Below are positions 44,238 to 53,346 of a stretch of 64,000 bases of DNA, in pieces (position 1 is the first letter of the stretch; every line of letters starts with the position of its first letter). Where the stretch lies: assembly GCA_050015095.1 (NCBI GenBank), contig JBEKCC010000001.1:372001-436000 (forward strand). The letters run 5' to 3'. Both the position numbers and the translations under genes were made by a program. Source of the stretch: MVRE01 sp015660965 (GTDB taxonomy: Archaea; Halobacteriota; Methanomicrobia; Methanomicrobiales; Methanospirillaceae). The notes below the pieces were generated by a model. The model was given only the letters and a program-made list of their open reading frames with translations, was not told the origin of the DNA and did not search any database.

Positions 44238-44251
44238 CACGGCTGGGGCTT
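44238..44251. repeat. Right attachment repeat (attR)
   Basis: The second copy of cacggctggggctt, identical to the tRNA-Thr 3' end, terminates the integrated element. No second tRNA structure surrounds it. The AT-rich stretch 44150-44237 before it is non-coding. Confidence 0.85.
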
Positions 44252-44309
44252 TCATTGAAATTCCTTATTCGAAAAATAGTATATATTTTTGACAGAAGTT
44301 CCCCATTTT

Positions 44310-45737
44310 TTATCCGTATACTTTTCTGTCCCGAACGAACTGAATAATTTTTTTTGGAAGTACTGAATAGCCAAAAAGGGCAATTTTTCCAACAATCAGC
44401 AGACTGAGGTATTCTGCTGTTTTTCCTTCCTTTTTCAGGAGGGCCAGCCGGACATTGGTTTTTATCTGGAAACTCCAGGTCCTCCAGATATTATCAGGTA
44501 CCCGAGTCAGATTCAGAACCGGGGAGCCGCCCCAGTGAGCGATTTCGTCCAGGTACTGCTCAACATCCGGGACGAGATGATGCTGTTCAACATATTCCCA
44601 GATGGGAGTTTCTGGGTAGGGGATCAGATAATTAATGGAGAGAACTCCCTTGCCAAGATTTATCAGAAATTTTGTCGTTTCCTCAATAGTCTGCGGTGTT
44701 TCCGAGGGGGAGCCGATAACGATCTGGACCGGGCATTTCAGTCCTTGTTTTCTTGTCAGGAGGGTGGTAGCAGTGTTCGTTTTTGCATCTACTCCCTTGC
44801 GGTACTCGTTCAGGATGATATCGGAACCGGATTCCTGACCATAGAGGACTTCAGTACATCCGACGTCTTTTAACCGTTTTAACAGGAATTCATCCACTTT
44901 ATCTGCACGCATCGACGTGATGAACGAAATCGTGATCTTCTCCTTTTCAAGAGAATCGCAAAAATCAAGCACCCATTGCTTATTTGCGTTAAACAGTTCG
45001 TCGAGAAGACTAAAGGTGGAAAAATTGAGAGTATCAATAGCGAATTTCATATGATTGATTACATACTGGACACTGTTTTGCCTGTGTCCCTTCATATGCC
45101 GGTAACAAAAACTGCATTTATTCGTGCATCCGCGGGAAGTTAGTAAATACATCATGTTTGTGTCGTAGGCTTTGAGATCGATAAGATGGTATGCCGGTAA
45201 CGGAATGTCATCCAAATTCTCAATTTGCGGGGCCAGCGGATTACGGATCATTGTCCCGTCACAACGGGTCGAGATCCCGGGCACATCCGACCAGGATACT
45301 CCGTCACAGAATTTTTTGAGAAACAGGGGTAAGGAGCGTTCGGTTTCTCCATGAAAAATAACATCGACCTTAGTATTCGTTAACAGTAATGTATAAACGG
45401 ACGCAAGCGGTCCGCCGGCCATCTGGAGAGTGCTAGGAGAACGTTTTTTAACGTGGCCGGATAACTTTTTCGTACGACCATAGGAAGAGGCAATACCGCC
45501 AAAACCAACGATATCCGGGTTGTATTTCTCCAGTATTTCATCGAGGACTGAATAATCGCCACGGTCAAACAGTGTCAGGTTCTCGTCGTTAAGGTGGGGA
45601 TCATATATTTTCGTACTATGTCCTGCTCGTTCAAGTATACCACCCACATAGAGGAGACCCATCGGAACCATCAGTCCGGATTTACCCCTTCGCGAGGGTA
45701 CGTTTATCAACAAAACACGCTTCTTGATTTCAGTCAT
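44310..45737 (-). CDS. B12-binding domain radical SAM protein
   Basis: This 475-residue protein has a cobalamin-binding N terminus (VLLINVPSRRG, then SLLDE-type segments and GFGGIASSYG) and a radical SAM core with the cluster motif GCTNKCSFCYR (about 203-213). Such enzymes methylate or rearrange unactivated carbons, and this one may modify a surface glycan or lipid. The substrate cannot be read from sequence. It is the last gene of the minus-strand glycan locus, next to attR. Confidence 0.82.
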   Translation of the reverse strand: MTEIKKRVLLINVPSRRGKSGLMVPMGLLYVGGILERAGHSTKIYDPHLNDENLTLFDRGDYSVLDEILEKYNPDIVGFGGIASSYGRTKKLSGHVKKRSPSTLQMAGGPLASVYTLLLTNTKVDVIFHGETERSLPLFLKKFCDGVSWSDVPGISTRCDGTMIRNPLAPQIENLDDIPLPAYHLIDLKAYDTNMMYLLTSRGCTNKCSFCYRHMKGHRQNSVQYVINHMKFAIDTLNFSTFSLLDELFNANKQWVLDFCDSLEKEKITISFITSMRADKVDEFLLKRLKDVGCTEVLYGQESGSDIILNEYRKGVDAKTNTATTLLTRKQGLKCPVQIVIGSPSETPQTIEETTKFLINLGKGVLSINYLIPYPETPIWEYVEQHHLVPDVEQYLDEIAHWGGSPVLNLTRVPDNIWRTWSFQIKTNVRLALLKKEGKTAEYLSLLIVGKIALFGYSVLPKKIIQFVRDRKVYG

Positions 45738-45921
45738 GATTCCCTATCCCTCTTTACGATATCTTCTTAATTATCTTCGAAAGTCCTTAAAATATGGGTG
45801 AAGAACGATGGAATGGAGCGCCGGACTGTACTACGAGAACCTGGTATATTTGAAAAAGGCATAATTTTTTTTAACTGACCTTTGAAAAAAATTTCCCAGA
45901 ATCACGGCATGCCCAGGCACG

Positions 45922-46974
45922 TCATTCAATATGATCCCAGCTCAACGGTGTCCCTCGTTTCAGGACCTGTTTTGCTTTCCTGCCGATAATTTCTCCCAGA
46001 TATTTGGGGGGCAACCCGTACCCTGGCCGAATGGACCGGATGTTCTCCCGGGTGAACTGTTCTCCTGTCTGCATATCCTTGACAACAAAGAGGGAACGAC
46101 GGAAAACCCGCGACGCTTTTTCCTGATCCGTGACCTCATACGTAACTGTGCCCACGGCGGATTCAGCTTCCCTGATGGCATCAACCATCTGCCTGAATTC
46201 CGCGGGTTCGAGAGAGAATGCACTATCTGGTCCCGGAATAGCCCGTGACAAGGTAAAATGTTTCTCGATGATACTCGCACCGAGCGCAACGGCTGTCACG
46301 GGGACCCCGGTTCCCAAGGTATGATCCGATAATCCCACCGGAACGTCGAATTTTTCGTGGAGATCTCGGATGGTGAGCAGATTGGCTTCACGTGCTGGTG
46401 CAGGATATGCACTGGTACATTTCAGGAGTGCGATTTGATCATTGCCCTCTTCACGAACCGCCGAGACTGCATCACAGATTTCATCATATGATGCCATCCC
46501 TGTTGACATAATGACGGGTTTGTTGCAGCGTGCCACTTCCTGGATCAGGGGAAGATCGACAATTTCAAACGAGGCAATCTTATAAGCAGGGACATTCATG
46601 TCTTCAAGAAACCGCACCGCAGTCTCATCAAAGGGGGTTGAGAAGAGATCGAGCCCTAGGCTCTCGGCAATCTGTTTTAATTTCGGTTGCCATTCCCAGG
46701 GTGTGAAGGCCTCTCCGTAAAGATCGTAAAGGTTTTTTCCCTCCCATAACGTCCCTTTCCAAATATGGAAATACTCAGTCTGACAGTCAATCGTTATCGT
46801 ATCTGGAGTATAGGTCTGGATTTTTACGGCATCTGCTCCTACATCTTTTGCGGCTTTGATCAATTCAACAGCTTGATTATAATCTTGATTGTGATTGGCA
46901 GAGAGCTCCGCGATTATATATACCGGCTGATTAGAACCGATTTTGTTTTTCCTTATCCTGATGAAAGAGCCCAT
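45922..46974 (-). CDS. pseI: Pseudaminic acid synthase
   Basis: This 350-residue NeuB-family enzyme condenses the 2,4-diacetamido-trideoxyaltrose sugar with phosphoenolpyruvate to form pseudaminic acid. The segment WKGTLWEGKNLYDLYGEAFT is typical of PseI rather than of sialic acid synthase; KIQTYTPDTI and STPFDETAVRFLE are shared NeuB motifs. A C-terminal SAF antifreeze-like domain (RRSLFVVKDMQTGEQF onward) is complete. It follows the PseG-PseH gene by 7 bases. Confidence 0.92.
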   Translation of the reverse strand: MGSFIRIRKNKIGSNQPVYIIAELSANHNQDYNQAVELIKAAKDVGADAVKIQTYTPDTITIDCQTEYFHIWKGTLWEGKNLYDLYGEAFTPWEWQPKLKQIAESLGLDLFSTPFDETAVRFLEDMNVPAYKIASFEIVDLPLIQEVARCNKPVIMSTGMASYDEICDAVSAVREEGNDQIALLKCTSAYPAPAREANLLTIRDLHEKFDVPVGLSDHTLGTGVPVTAVALGASIIEKHFTLSRAIPGPDSAFSLEPAEFRQMVDAIREAESAVGTVTYEVTDQEKASRVFRRSLFVVKDMQTGEQFTRENIRSIRPGYGLPPKYLGEIIGRKAKQVLKRGTPLSWDHIE

Positions 46975-46981
46975 CTTTCCC

Positions 46982-48472
46982 TCATTTAATTAAGTGATAT
47001 GCTTTTTGTCCATTGATTGTAATGAATCCATGTTCAATATAACCTGCTTTCGTGAATGCTTTTTTGGATACTTCATTCTCGCATTTAATATATGCACTCA
47101 CTTTCTGGATACCCATTTCATTAAAAAATTGTTCTGTGGCGCGACGTATCAATTCTGGACCGATATTCAAACCGCGATGTTCTGCATCGACTAGCACAGA
47201 AATAATCGCTTCCCCGCCATTAATACGAAACCTTGCCTGACCAAGAGGATTATCCTGACTATCAAGAGCTATGTAATAAATAATATTTGAGTCAGCAAGA
47301 ATTGAAGAAAACCATTTCCTATGAGTATCCAGAGGAATCGGATCCGGATAAAATGAACATGCACGAACATATGTATCGTTAATCCATTTCCAGATTATAC
47401 GACAATCTGATTCCCTCACGTGTCTCAAACGGATTTTATTTGAATTTATTGCACTAATAATCCGTGCTGCACCTTTTCTGTCCACCAGTTTTTTAATCTT
47501 CTTGGATAATTTAGATCGTGTTTCAAATGAACCCAATATTTCTGCTATCACGCTGGCAGAAATTACTGGATTCTGAAGACCGTGCGTTCCGAAAACCCTG
47601 ACAATTCCTTTGGATTGCAAATCTTCGACTATTAATTTTTGATTCTCTGCAATTAGACACAGGATTGAAGGTAGTCCCATAAATGCAAGTTCCCAACACG
47701 TGCTTCCTCCAGCCGAAATCGCAATATCTGCCCATGCCATCAGTTCCGTCATATTCTCCACATTTTTTCTGAGAGATAAATTCGGAAGATCTTTAACCAT
47801 CTCTTGGAGTTCAGTATAATGACAATTTAGCCCCCCGACAACGATAATTGCTTCAAGTCCTTCAAGGTCAACGCATTTCAGCGCTCTAATTACCATGCCG
47901 GTCATATTTTCACGATCGCTCCCGCCCATAGTGACTAATATTTTGCGGGCCATCCCCGGAATAGTCCGTTTCCACCCTGCCCATTGAAGGAACTCTTTCC
48001 TGATCAGAACATATTTTGTCCCCAAGAGGAACCGGGTGTTTGGCTCGTATTTTTTGTATAAGGACATATCGGCGTAATTATTCTGGTTAAGGACAAAATC
48101 GGCGTAATAATGATCAGCATGCCCAAAATCATCGATATAGAGAAGGAATAAACCAGCATCCTTGATCGTTTTTTGGTATTCTGCTCCGAATTGGTACCCA
48201 TCAACTACGATCCAGTCCGCTCTAACTTCATGTGCTATCCGAGCTGTTTCATTTGCATCACCAAGTGTTCCTGCCTTTTGGTTGATATGGAGGATCTGGA
48301 TTCCCTCGTTTCTCAAGCGAACTTCCATTGCCGGTGAATCACAAGAAATAACAAAGAACACCTTCCCCCCAGCATCCTGCCAAGCTTCTGCAAGAGCAAG
48401 GCACCGCATAACATGGCCGGTTCCGATATCCGGGCTTGCATCAGCACGAATTAAAAGAGGTTCGAGAGGCAT
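46982..48472 (-). CDS. PseG-PseH fusion: UDP-sugar hydrolase and N-acetyltransferase
   Basis: The 496 residues contain PseG (about 1-340), with RADASPDIGTGHVMRCLALA, DGYQFGAEYQ and the GGSTCWELAFMGLP sugar-nucleotide site, fused to a GNAT acetyltransferase (about 350-496; IRLRHVRESDCRIIWKWIND, LGQARFRI, DAEHRGLNIGPEL). PseH acetylates the 4-amino group and PseG then removes UDP, so two steps of the pseudaminate route are on one chain. Most bacteria encode them apart. Neighbours are pseI and the cytidylyltransferase. Confidence 0.9.
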   Translation of the reverse strand: MPLEPLLIRADASPDIGTGHVMRCLALAEAWQDAGGKVFFVISCDSPAMEVRLRNEGIQILHINQKAGTLGDANETARIAHEVRADWIVVDGYQFGAEYQKTIKDAGLFLLYIDDFGHADHYYADFVLNQNNYADMSLYKKYEPNTRFLLGTKYVLIRKEFLQWAGWKRTIPGMARKILVTMGGSDRENMTGMVIRALKCVDLEGLEAIIVVGGLNCHYTELQEMVKDLPNLSLRKNVENMTELMAWADIAISAGGSTCWELAFMGLPSILCLIAENQKLIVEDLQSKGIVRVFGTHGLQNPVISASVIAEILGSFETRSKLSKKIKKLVDRKGAARIISAINSNKIRLRHVRESDCRIIWKWINDTYVRACSFYPDPIPLDTHRKWFSSILADSNIIYYIALDSQDNPLGQARFRINGGEAIISVLVDAEHRGLNIGPELIRRATEQFFNEMGIQKVSAYIKCENEVSKKAFTKAGYIEHGFITINGQKAYHLIK

Positions 48473-48480
48473 CTGAAAAA

Positions 48481-49212
48481 CTAAACCTCCTTTTGCCGGG
48501 AATTTTTATTAATCAATGATAATTCCGGTTTTGCTTTTATCAGGTCCAGAACGTCCGTCCAGGAAAACTGATTGTGCCCGAAAAAAGAATAGACTTCTCG
48601 GACGAACAAGAAATCTTCTTTTGTGTCGACCGTCCACCGCAGGCCTGAGAAATCCTGTTTATTTGTTATACCGGATATATGGAAATTTTCGGGATTTTTT
48701 ACAATGTGTTGTGTCACATGTTCCCGTAAAGCCGAATTGGTTTCGTATTTCCAGGATTTTTCCAAGGCTTCCATTGTCATAATTTCGGTATCCAGCCCCA
48801 GGGGAAAGGTGCGTTGTGGAAAAACGTTGCTGGCATAATCTATGTGAGGATAGTTCAGGCAGAACTGTTTGATAACGAGGTCAATCACGGATGGTTCGAT
48901 TAAAGGACAATCTGCTGTCAGTCTGACAATAACATCGGCTCCGAATTTTTTTGCAGCATGATAGTAACGGTCGAGAACATCCTGCTCATCTCCACGATAA
49001 TAATTCCAAGCACGGTCTTTACAGAGCTGCACGATAACGTCGTCAGCGGGTAATTGCGTTGTCGCGATCACGACAGAGCCGATGCATTCCGAACGCAGCA
49101 CCCGTTCAATTTCGTGCACGATCATGGGTTTCCCGATAAGATCGCACATCACTTTGCCAGGCAGGCGGGTACTCCCCATCCGGGCCTGGACAATTGCAAT
49201 CACTTTTTTCAC
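48481..49212 (-). CDS. Cytidylyltransferase of SpsF/PseF type (CMP-pseudaminate formation)
   Basis: This 243-residue protein begins VIAIVQARMGSTRLPGKVM with the nucleotide loop of acylneuraminate cytidylyltransferases and has RGDEQDVLDRYY and RLTADCPLIEP. In this locus it should activate pseudaminic acid as CMP-Pse (PseF step). It overlaps the transaminase gene by 4 bases and the PseG-PseH gene follows by 8 bases. It is slightly divergent from bacterial PseF and closer to SpsF. Confidence 0.82.
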   Translation of the reverse strand: MKKVIAIVQARMGSTRLPGKVMCDLIGKPMIVHEIERVLRSECIGSVVIATTQLPADDVIVQLCKDRAWNYYRGDEQDVLDRYYHAAKKFGADVIVRLTADCPLIEPSVIDLVIKQFCLNYPHIDYASNVFPQRTFPLGLDTEIMTMEALEKSWKYETNSALREHVTQHIVKNPENFHISGITNKQDFSGLRWTVDTKEDFLFVREVYSFFGHNQFSWTDVLDLIKAKPELSLINKNSRQKEV

Positions 49213-50411
49213 AGGCAGCTCCTGGTGACTTTATCTACTGCCGTGATCACATCGGTGACATCATTATCTGTCATGCGGGGGAACATCGGCAGCGAAATAA
49301 TATTTTCATAGGCGGACTCCGCAACCGGGCAGAGTCCCGGGCGTGTACCGAAATGAGTGCGGTAGAACGGATGGAGGTGGACAGGGATATAATGAACATT
49401 GATACCCAGCCCTTCTGCTCGGAGCGCCTTAAAAATAAAGGCCCGGTCGTGTTCCTTCAGTAGGGAGGGATCCAACCGGATTACATACAGGTGATAGGCA
49501 TGGGAAACTTCCGGCCGGACATGGAGGGGTTTTATACCGGGGATCCGCGTGAAGGCAACATTATACTGTCGTGCAATTTCCTGCCGGCGGGAGATCCAGC
49601 CGGGTAACCGCTTTACCTGGCTCATGCCAAGAGCACACTGGATGTCCGTCAGCCGGTAATTGAAACCCAAGTCCACCATTTCGTAAAACCAAGAACCCTG
49701 CTCCTCACGCTGCTGGTGATCCGATGTGATGCCATGGTTCCGGAAGAGCCGCATTCTCCCTGCGAGGGTTGCGTCATCGGTAGTAATCATTCCTCCCTCA
49801 CCGGTAGTAATGGTCTTCACCGGGTGGAAACTGAACGTATTCAATAATCCCAGTGAACCCACAGGCCGGTTTTTATAGGTACCGCCGAGAGCATGACAGG
49901 CATCATCAACAATTGGAAGATGATGTTTCTCAGCAATTTCCGAGATACGGTCATAATCACAGGGTTGTCCGGCATAATCGACCGCGATGATCGCTTTTGT
50001 CCGGGGGGATATTTTTTCTTGTATTTTTTCAGCATCGATGAGCAGGGTTTCCGGATCCACATCACAAAAAACAGGTTTTCCACCCAGATAAACAACACAA
50101 TTCGCAGATGCCGCAAATGTCATTGCCGGAACGATCACTTCATCGCCGGGCTTTATTCCAAGAGCAAACATTGCAGTATGCAGTGCGGCGGTACCGTTGC
50201 AAACTGCGACTGCTTCTTTTGCCTGAACGGTTTTGGCGAATATCCGTTCAAATTCTGTAACTTTTGGACCGGTGGTCAGCCAGTCAGAGGATAGTACGTC
50301 AGACACTGCATCGATATCCTCCTTCTGGATACTCTGCCGTCCATAGGGCAGCATAGTTTCACGAACCGGTCTGCCACCGAAAAGTGCAAGGTTTTTCTCG
50401 TGTCTTTTCAT
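49209..50411 (-). CDS. pseC: UDP-4-amino-4,6-dideoxy-N-acetyl-L-altrosamine transaminase PseC
   Basis: From ATG 50411 (MKRHEKNLALFGG) the enzyme has 400 residues; the open frame to 50450 or ATG 50414 are longer alternatives. This PLP enzyme of the DegT/DnrJ family has ICVNGTAALH-like AVCNGTAALHTA, AVDYAGQPCDYD (typical of PseC), VDDACHALGG and SFHPVKTITTGEGG with the PLP lysine. It adds the 4-amino group to the 4-keto sugar from PseB using glutamate. Confidence 0.88.
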   Translation of the reverse strand: MKRHEKNLALFGGRPVRETMLPYGRQSIQKEDIDAVSDVLSSDWLTTGPKVTEFERIFAKTVQAKEAVAVCNGTAALHTAMFALGIKPGDEVIVPAMTFAASANCVVYLGGKPVFCDVDPETLLIDAEKIQEKISPRTKAIIAVDYAGQPCDYDRISEIAEKHHLPIVDDACHALGGTYKNRPVGSLGLLNTFSFHPVKTITTGEGGMITTDDATLAGRMRLFRNHGITSDHQQREEQGSWFYEMVDLGFNYRLTDIQCALGMSQVKRLPGWISRRQEIARQYNVAFTRIPGIKPLHVRPEVSHAYHLYVIRLDPSLLKEHDRAFIFKALRAEGLGINVHYIPVHLHPFYRTHFGTRPGLCPVAESAYENIISLPMFPRMTDNDVTDVITAVDKVTRSCL

Positions 50412-50479
50412 CATCCCATCACATCGATGTATTGGCGATTGTTCAGGCATTCGATCTGGTTGTTCATAAGCATCATGGT

Positions 50480-51268
50480 TCAGTCACTGGTGCCAGGTAA
50501 GAAACTATGTGCTAGACGTACCGGAACACCTTTACCGGCAAGGTATTTTTTTGCTTCGATGGGAGTCTGTTCCGTAAAATGGAAAATACTCGCCGCTGCT
50601 ACTGCCGATGCCCCTCCGGCACTGATTGCCTCATACATATGCTGGTAATTGCCGGCACCACCGGACGCAATGACCGGAATTTTTATGGCATCCCGTACGA
50701 GCCGTATCAGGTCAAGATCATAACCTGACATGGTCCCATCCTTTTCAATCGAGGTGAGCAGGATCTCCCCGGCTCCGGATGCCTCGACGGACCGCGCCCA
50801 TGAAACAACTTCCTGGCCCGTAGGAATGGTCCCGGAATTTTTGTAACACTCGTACGTCCCATCCGGTCTTTTTCGCACATCGATACTGGCCACGATACAT
50901 TGAGAGCCGAACCTGCTGGATGCTTCGCTCACGATAGTCGGATTATCGAATATACAGGAATTGATGGCGACCTTATCCGCGCCAGCCCGCAGGAGGTTTG
51001 TTATATGCTTTATACTTCCGATCCCCCCGCCGATGGTAATCGGGATGAAACATTCGGCAGTAAATTCGGCAACCGCTTCATAATCAGGTTCGCGCTTTTC
51101 GGATGTTGCGGTAATATCGACAAGAATTATTTCATCCACGTGCCGGAGATTATAGACCTTAATCGCAGGAAGAACAGGACCAACGCGGCGCCAGCTGTCA
51201 AATGATATCCCTTTGACCAGCCCCACGTTTTTCCATAACAACGTAGGAATAACCCGATATTTCAACAC
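50480..51268 (-). CDS. HisF homologue, ammonia-accepting partner for sugar amidotransfer
   Basis: This 262-residue (beta-alpha)8-barrel resembles imidazole glycerol phosphate synthase subunit HisF: RVIPTLLWKN, IILVDITAT, ITIGGGIG, KVAINS, IASIDVRK, GEILLTSIEKDGTMSGYD and PVIASGGAG. It stands with a HisH homologue and an N-acetyl sugar amidotransferase, not with histidine genes, so it probably supplies ammonia for making an acetamidino group on the sugar as proposed for WbpG-HisH2-HisF2 of Pseudomonas. Confidence 0.85.
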   Translation of the reverse strand: MLKYRVIPTLLWKNVGLVKGISFDSWRRVGPVLPAIKVYNLRHVDEIILVDITATSEKREPDYEAVAEFTAECFIPITIGGGIGSIKHITNLLRAGADKVAINSCIFDNPTIVSEASSRFGSQCIVASIDVRKRPDGTYECYKNSGTIPTGQEVVSWARSVEASGAGEILLTSIEKDGTMSGYDLDLIRLVRDAIKIPVIASGGAGNYQHMYEAISAGGASAVAAASIFHFTEQTPIEAKKYLAGKGVPVRLAHSFLPGTSD

Positions 51269-51271
51269 GTA

Positions 51272-51898
51272 TCATTCACCTGGCATTTCCAGAAAATTCC
51301 TTAGCACTTTAAAACCAAGGATGCTGCTTTTTTCCGGGTGGAACTGGACACCCCACGCTGAGCCGTGGTTCAGTGCAGCTACAAAGGAGCCACAATAGGG
51401 TGTGACCGCGATAATATCCGCATTATTCCCGGGCAGGAAATGATAACTGTGAACAAAATAAAAATCCGAATTTTGCTCAATATCCTGAAGCAGGACAGTA
51501 TCTCTGACAGCATGCACTTCGTTCCAGCCGATATGGGGAATTCGCTCTTCCGGGGAATGCGGTACTAATTGTTTTACTTCACCGGAGATAATGTCCAGTC
51601 CTTGTATTTTTCCCCCTTCATTTCCCCATGTGGCAAGGAGCTGCATCCCGAGACAAATTCCCAGAAGGGGTTTATGTTCTTCCAACACCTGTTTCGCAAT
51701 CAATGTATCAAGGCCGGTATCCCTGAGATTTTTTATACCTTCTGCGAAAGCACCAACACCGGGAAGGATGAGCTTATCAGAAGATACGATTTCGCCGGGA
51801 TTGTCTGATATGGTGACCGTATGTGACCCACATTCTGATACAGCCCGGAAAATAGATCCCAGATTGCCCATACCGTAATCAACGATTACTACGTGCAT
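51272..51898 (-). CDS. HisH homologue, glutaminase subunit
   Basis: This 208-residue class I glutamine amidotransferase has the nucleophile GICLGMQLL (about 82) and the HPEKSS triad end. It pairs with the HisF homologue encoded immediately downstream (3-base gap) to release ammonia from glutamine. Its position inside a pseudaminate cluster points to the sugar amidotransferase reaction. Confidence 0.88.
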   Translation of the reverse strand: MHVVIVDYGMGNLGSIFRAVSECGSHTVTISDNPGEIVSSDKLILPGVGAFAEGIKNLRDTGLDTLIAKQVLEEHKPLLGICLGMQLLATWGNEGGKIQGLDIISGEVKQLVPHSPEERIPHIGWNEVHAVRDTVLLQDIEQNSDFYFVHSYHFLPGNNADIIAVTPYCGSFVAALNHGSAWGVQFHPEKSSILGFKVLRNFLEMPGE

Positions 51899-52151
51899 TA
51901 AAAAAACTCTCGTAGTTATTTCCTTTATAGTCTATATCATATTAGTCGGAAAGGAAATATTATTGTTGGTCTGAATCAGCCAATCCGACATGGATAAATC
52001 ACCTGGAGAACGGCTGCCGGTCTCAATATGAGTTATGAAAATAGTAAGATAAAATGCCTGGCGAAAAAGACGTTTTTGGCGATATGAATTAAATAAAGCG
52101 CGAAGTGTCCGGTTATCCCTGGACTTCAAGGGATGTTTGTAATCACATCCT
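51899..52151. other. Gap between HisH and amidotransferase genes
   Basis: About 250 bases lie between the HisH homologue and the end of the sugar amidotransferase gene on the same strand. I see no RNA gene, no clear terminator and no credible protein; a 76-residue open frame here has no ribosome site and no family likeness. It may hold a promoter for the downstream hisH-hisF-pse genes. Confidence 0.4.
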
Positions 52152-53342
52152 TCAAACTTCACCTTCGGCGTACTTGATTTTGGTCAGGTTTCCTTTTTTG
52201 TCCTTGAGAAGATTTCCTTTTGGATCTTTCAGAAACAGCTTTTTATTGGTAAATTTGTCACAGATCCGGATGAATTCATCTACCGAGATATCCAAGAGAC
52301 TCAAAATCTCATCAACGGGTTTGCCTAAATAAGACCAGGGAAATTTACCATCATGCATCTGAACGAGATTACAAGCGTCCTGACGGGAGAGTCGCCCTCG
52401 TCGTACATGTAATGAGGCAATATCGGAAGTCCTAGAAAAGCCGAATTTTAAGAATTTGAAGTAATCATGGATACCGGTCTGATAATTATCCAGATTTTCG
52501 TAATTAACGCAGGATCCCTCAACAGTAGATGGGTACGTGGTGAATCCGTACGCCTGGGAGACAAGTGCATTCGTATAGCCATCCCATGGCGTATAATGTC
52601 CCAGATATAATCCTGTAGCACCAACATTTTTCAATTCCTCATCGGTAGGATAGGTATAAGGTATCAGGTCCCGCTCACGAAGGCCGTCTATACCGATAAG
52701 ATCAGATACTCTCATTCCAAGAAGTCCCCCGAATTCTTCGAGCCATCTCCGGTTCAGGACATTATTTTCTGTCGCTGATGCAGGTCCACCATATTCATTT
52801 TGTGCATTTTCTCCCCAGATAATAAGGGGGACATTATATTCGACAGCGACTTTTATCGGGATAGTGAAGATGCTGACGTGTTCTGGCCATGAAATATCAC
52901 CCACTTCCTTAAGTCCGATGCGGTTCAGTTTTCGCCGGACTTTTTTATTAGGGGAGAATTCTATATAATCCACGCCGAGGCTTTTGATGTTTTCAATATT
53001 TTTTCTGCCGATATTGGAGAGATCGCAGGTTGTTGCAGTTACACATAAAGGATTCATCCCGAATTCAAGCATTCGGACGACCTGATATGTACTATCTTTC
53101 CCACCGCTTACTGGGATAATACAATCCCAGTTTTTTCCATCTTTCGATCGATAGCGATCAAGGATTGCATCAAATTCTTTTTTTCGTTGTACCCAATCGA
53201 TATTTTTCCGCTTATCGTAATTTCTGCAGGCATTGCAGACACCAGATTCGTCAAAATGGAGATCTGGTTTTGTGTCAGGCATGACACATCGCTTGCAATA
53301 GTGTATTGTTGTATCTTTCGTTGAATGGTGTGAAGTATCCAT
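52152..53342 (-). CDS. N-acetyl sugar amidotransferase (PseA/WbpG type)
   Basis: This 396-residue protein has zinc pairs CKRCVMP and CNACRNYDKR at the N terminus, a PP-loop VSGGKDSTYQV (about 79-89), IWGENAQNEYGG and a C-terminal HDGKFPW segment. The family adenylates the carbonyl of an acetamido group and replaces oxygen with nitrogen to give an acetamidino group, e.g. Pse5Ac7Am. Ammonia comes from the HisH/HisF homologues encoded next. Function is inferred from the locus. Confidence 0.88.
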   Translation of the reverse strand: MDTSHHSTKDTTIHYCKRCVMPDTKPDLHFDESGVCNACRNYDKRKNIDWVQRKKEFDAILDRYRSKDGKNWDCIIPVSGGKDSTYQVVRMLEFGMNPLCVTATTCDLSNIGRKNIENIKSLGVDYIEFSPNKKVRRKLNRIGLKEVGDISWPEHVSIFTIPIKVAVEYNVPLIIWGENAQNEYGGPASATENNVLNRRWLEEFGGLLGMRVSDLIGIDGLRERDLIPYTYPTDEELKNVGATGLYLGHYTPWDGYTNALVSQAYGFTTYPSTVEGSCVNYENLDNYQTGIHDYFKFLKFGFSRTSDIASLHVRRGRLSRQDACNLVQMHDGKFPWSYLGKPVDEILSLLDISVDEFIRICDKFTNKKLFLKDPKGNLLKDKKGNLTKIKYAEGEV

Positions 53343-53346
53343 AAGA

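Larger units (their letters stand above)
38641..44251. mobile_element. Integrated rolling-circle plasmid-like element in tRNA-Thr
   Basis: The 14-bp repeat cacggctggggctt occurs at the 3' end of tRNA-Thr (38641-38654) and at 44238-44251, bounding about 5.6 kb (5597 bp repeat to repeat). Within it are a tyrosine integrase next to the tRNA, an HUH Rep, a RelB/RelE pair, two small proteins, a 267-aa protein and a membrane protein. There are no recognisable capsid, tail or packaging genes, so an integrative plasmid is more likely than a provirus. Flanking core genes (mmp10) and the glycan locus resume on either side. Confidence 0.85.

Noticed and set aside
38641..44251. The element as a provirus.
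   Set aside because: No capsid, portal, terminase or packaging ATPase is evident; only Rep, integrase and small genes are seen.
50480..51898. HisF and HisH as histidine biosynthesis genes.
   Set aside because: They sit between pseC and the sugar amidotransferase with no other his genes, so a sugar amidation role is more likely.
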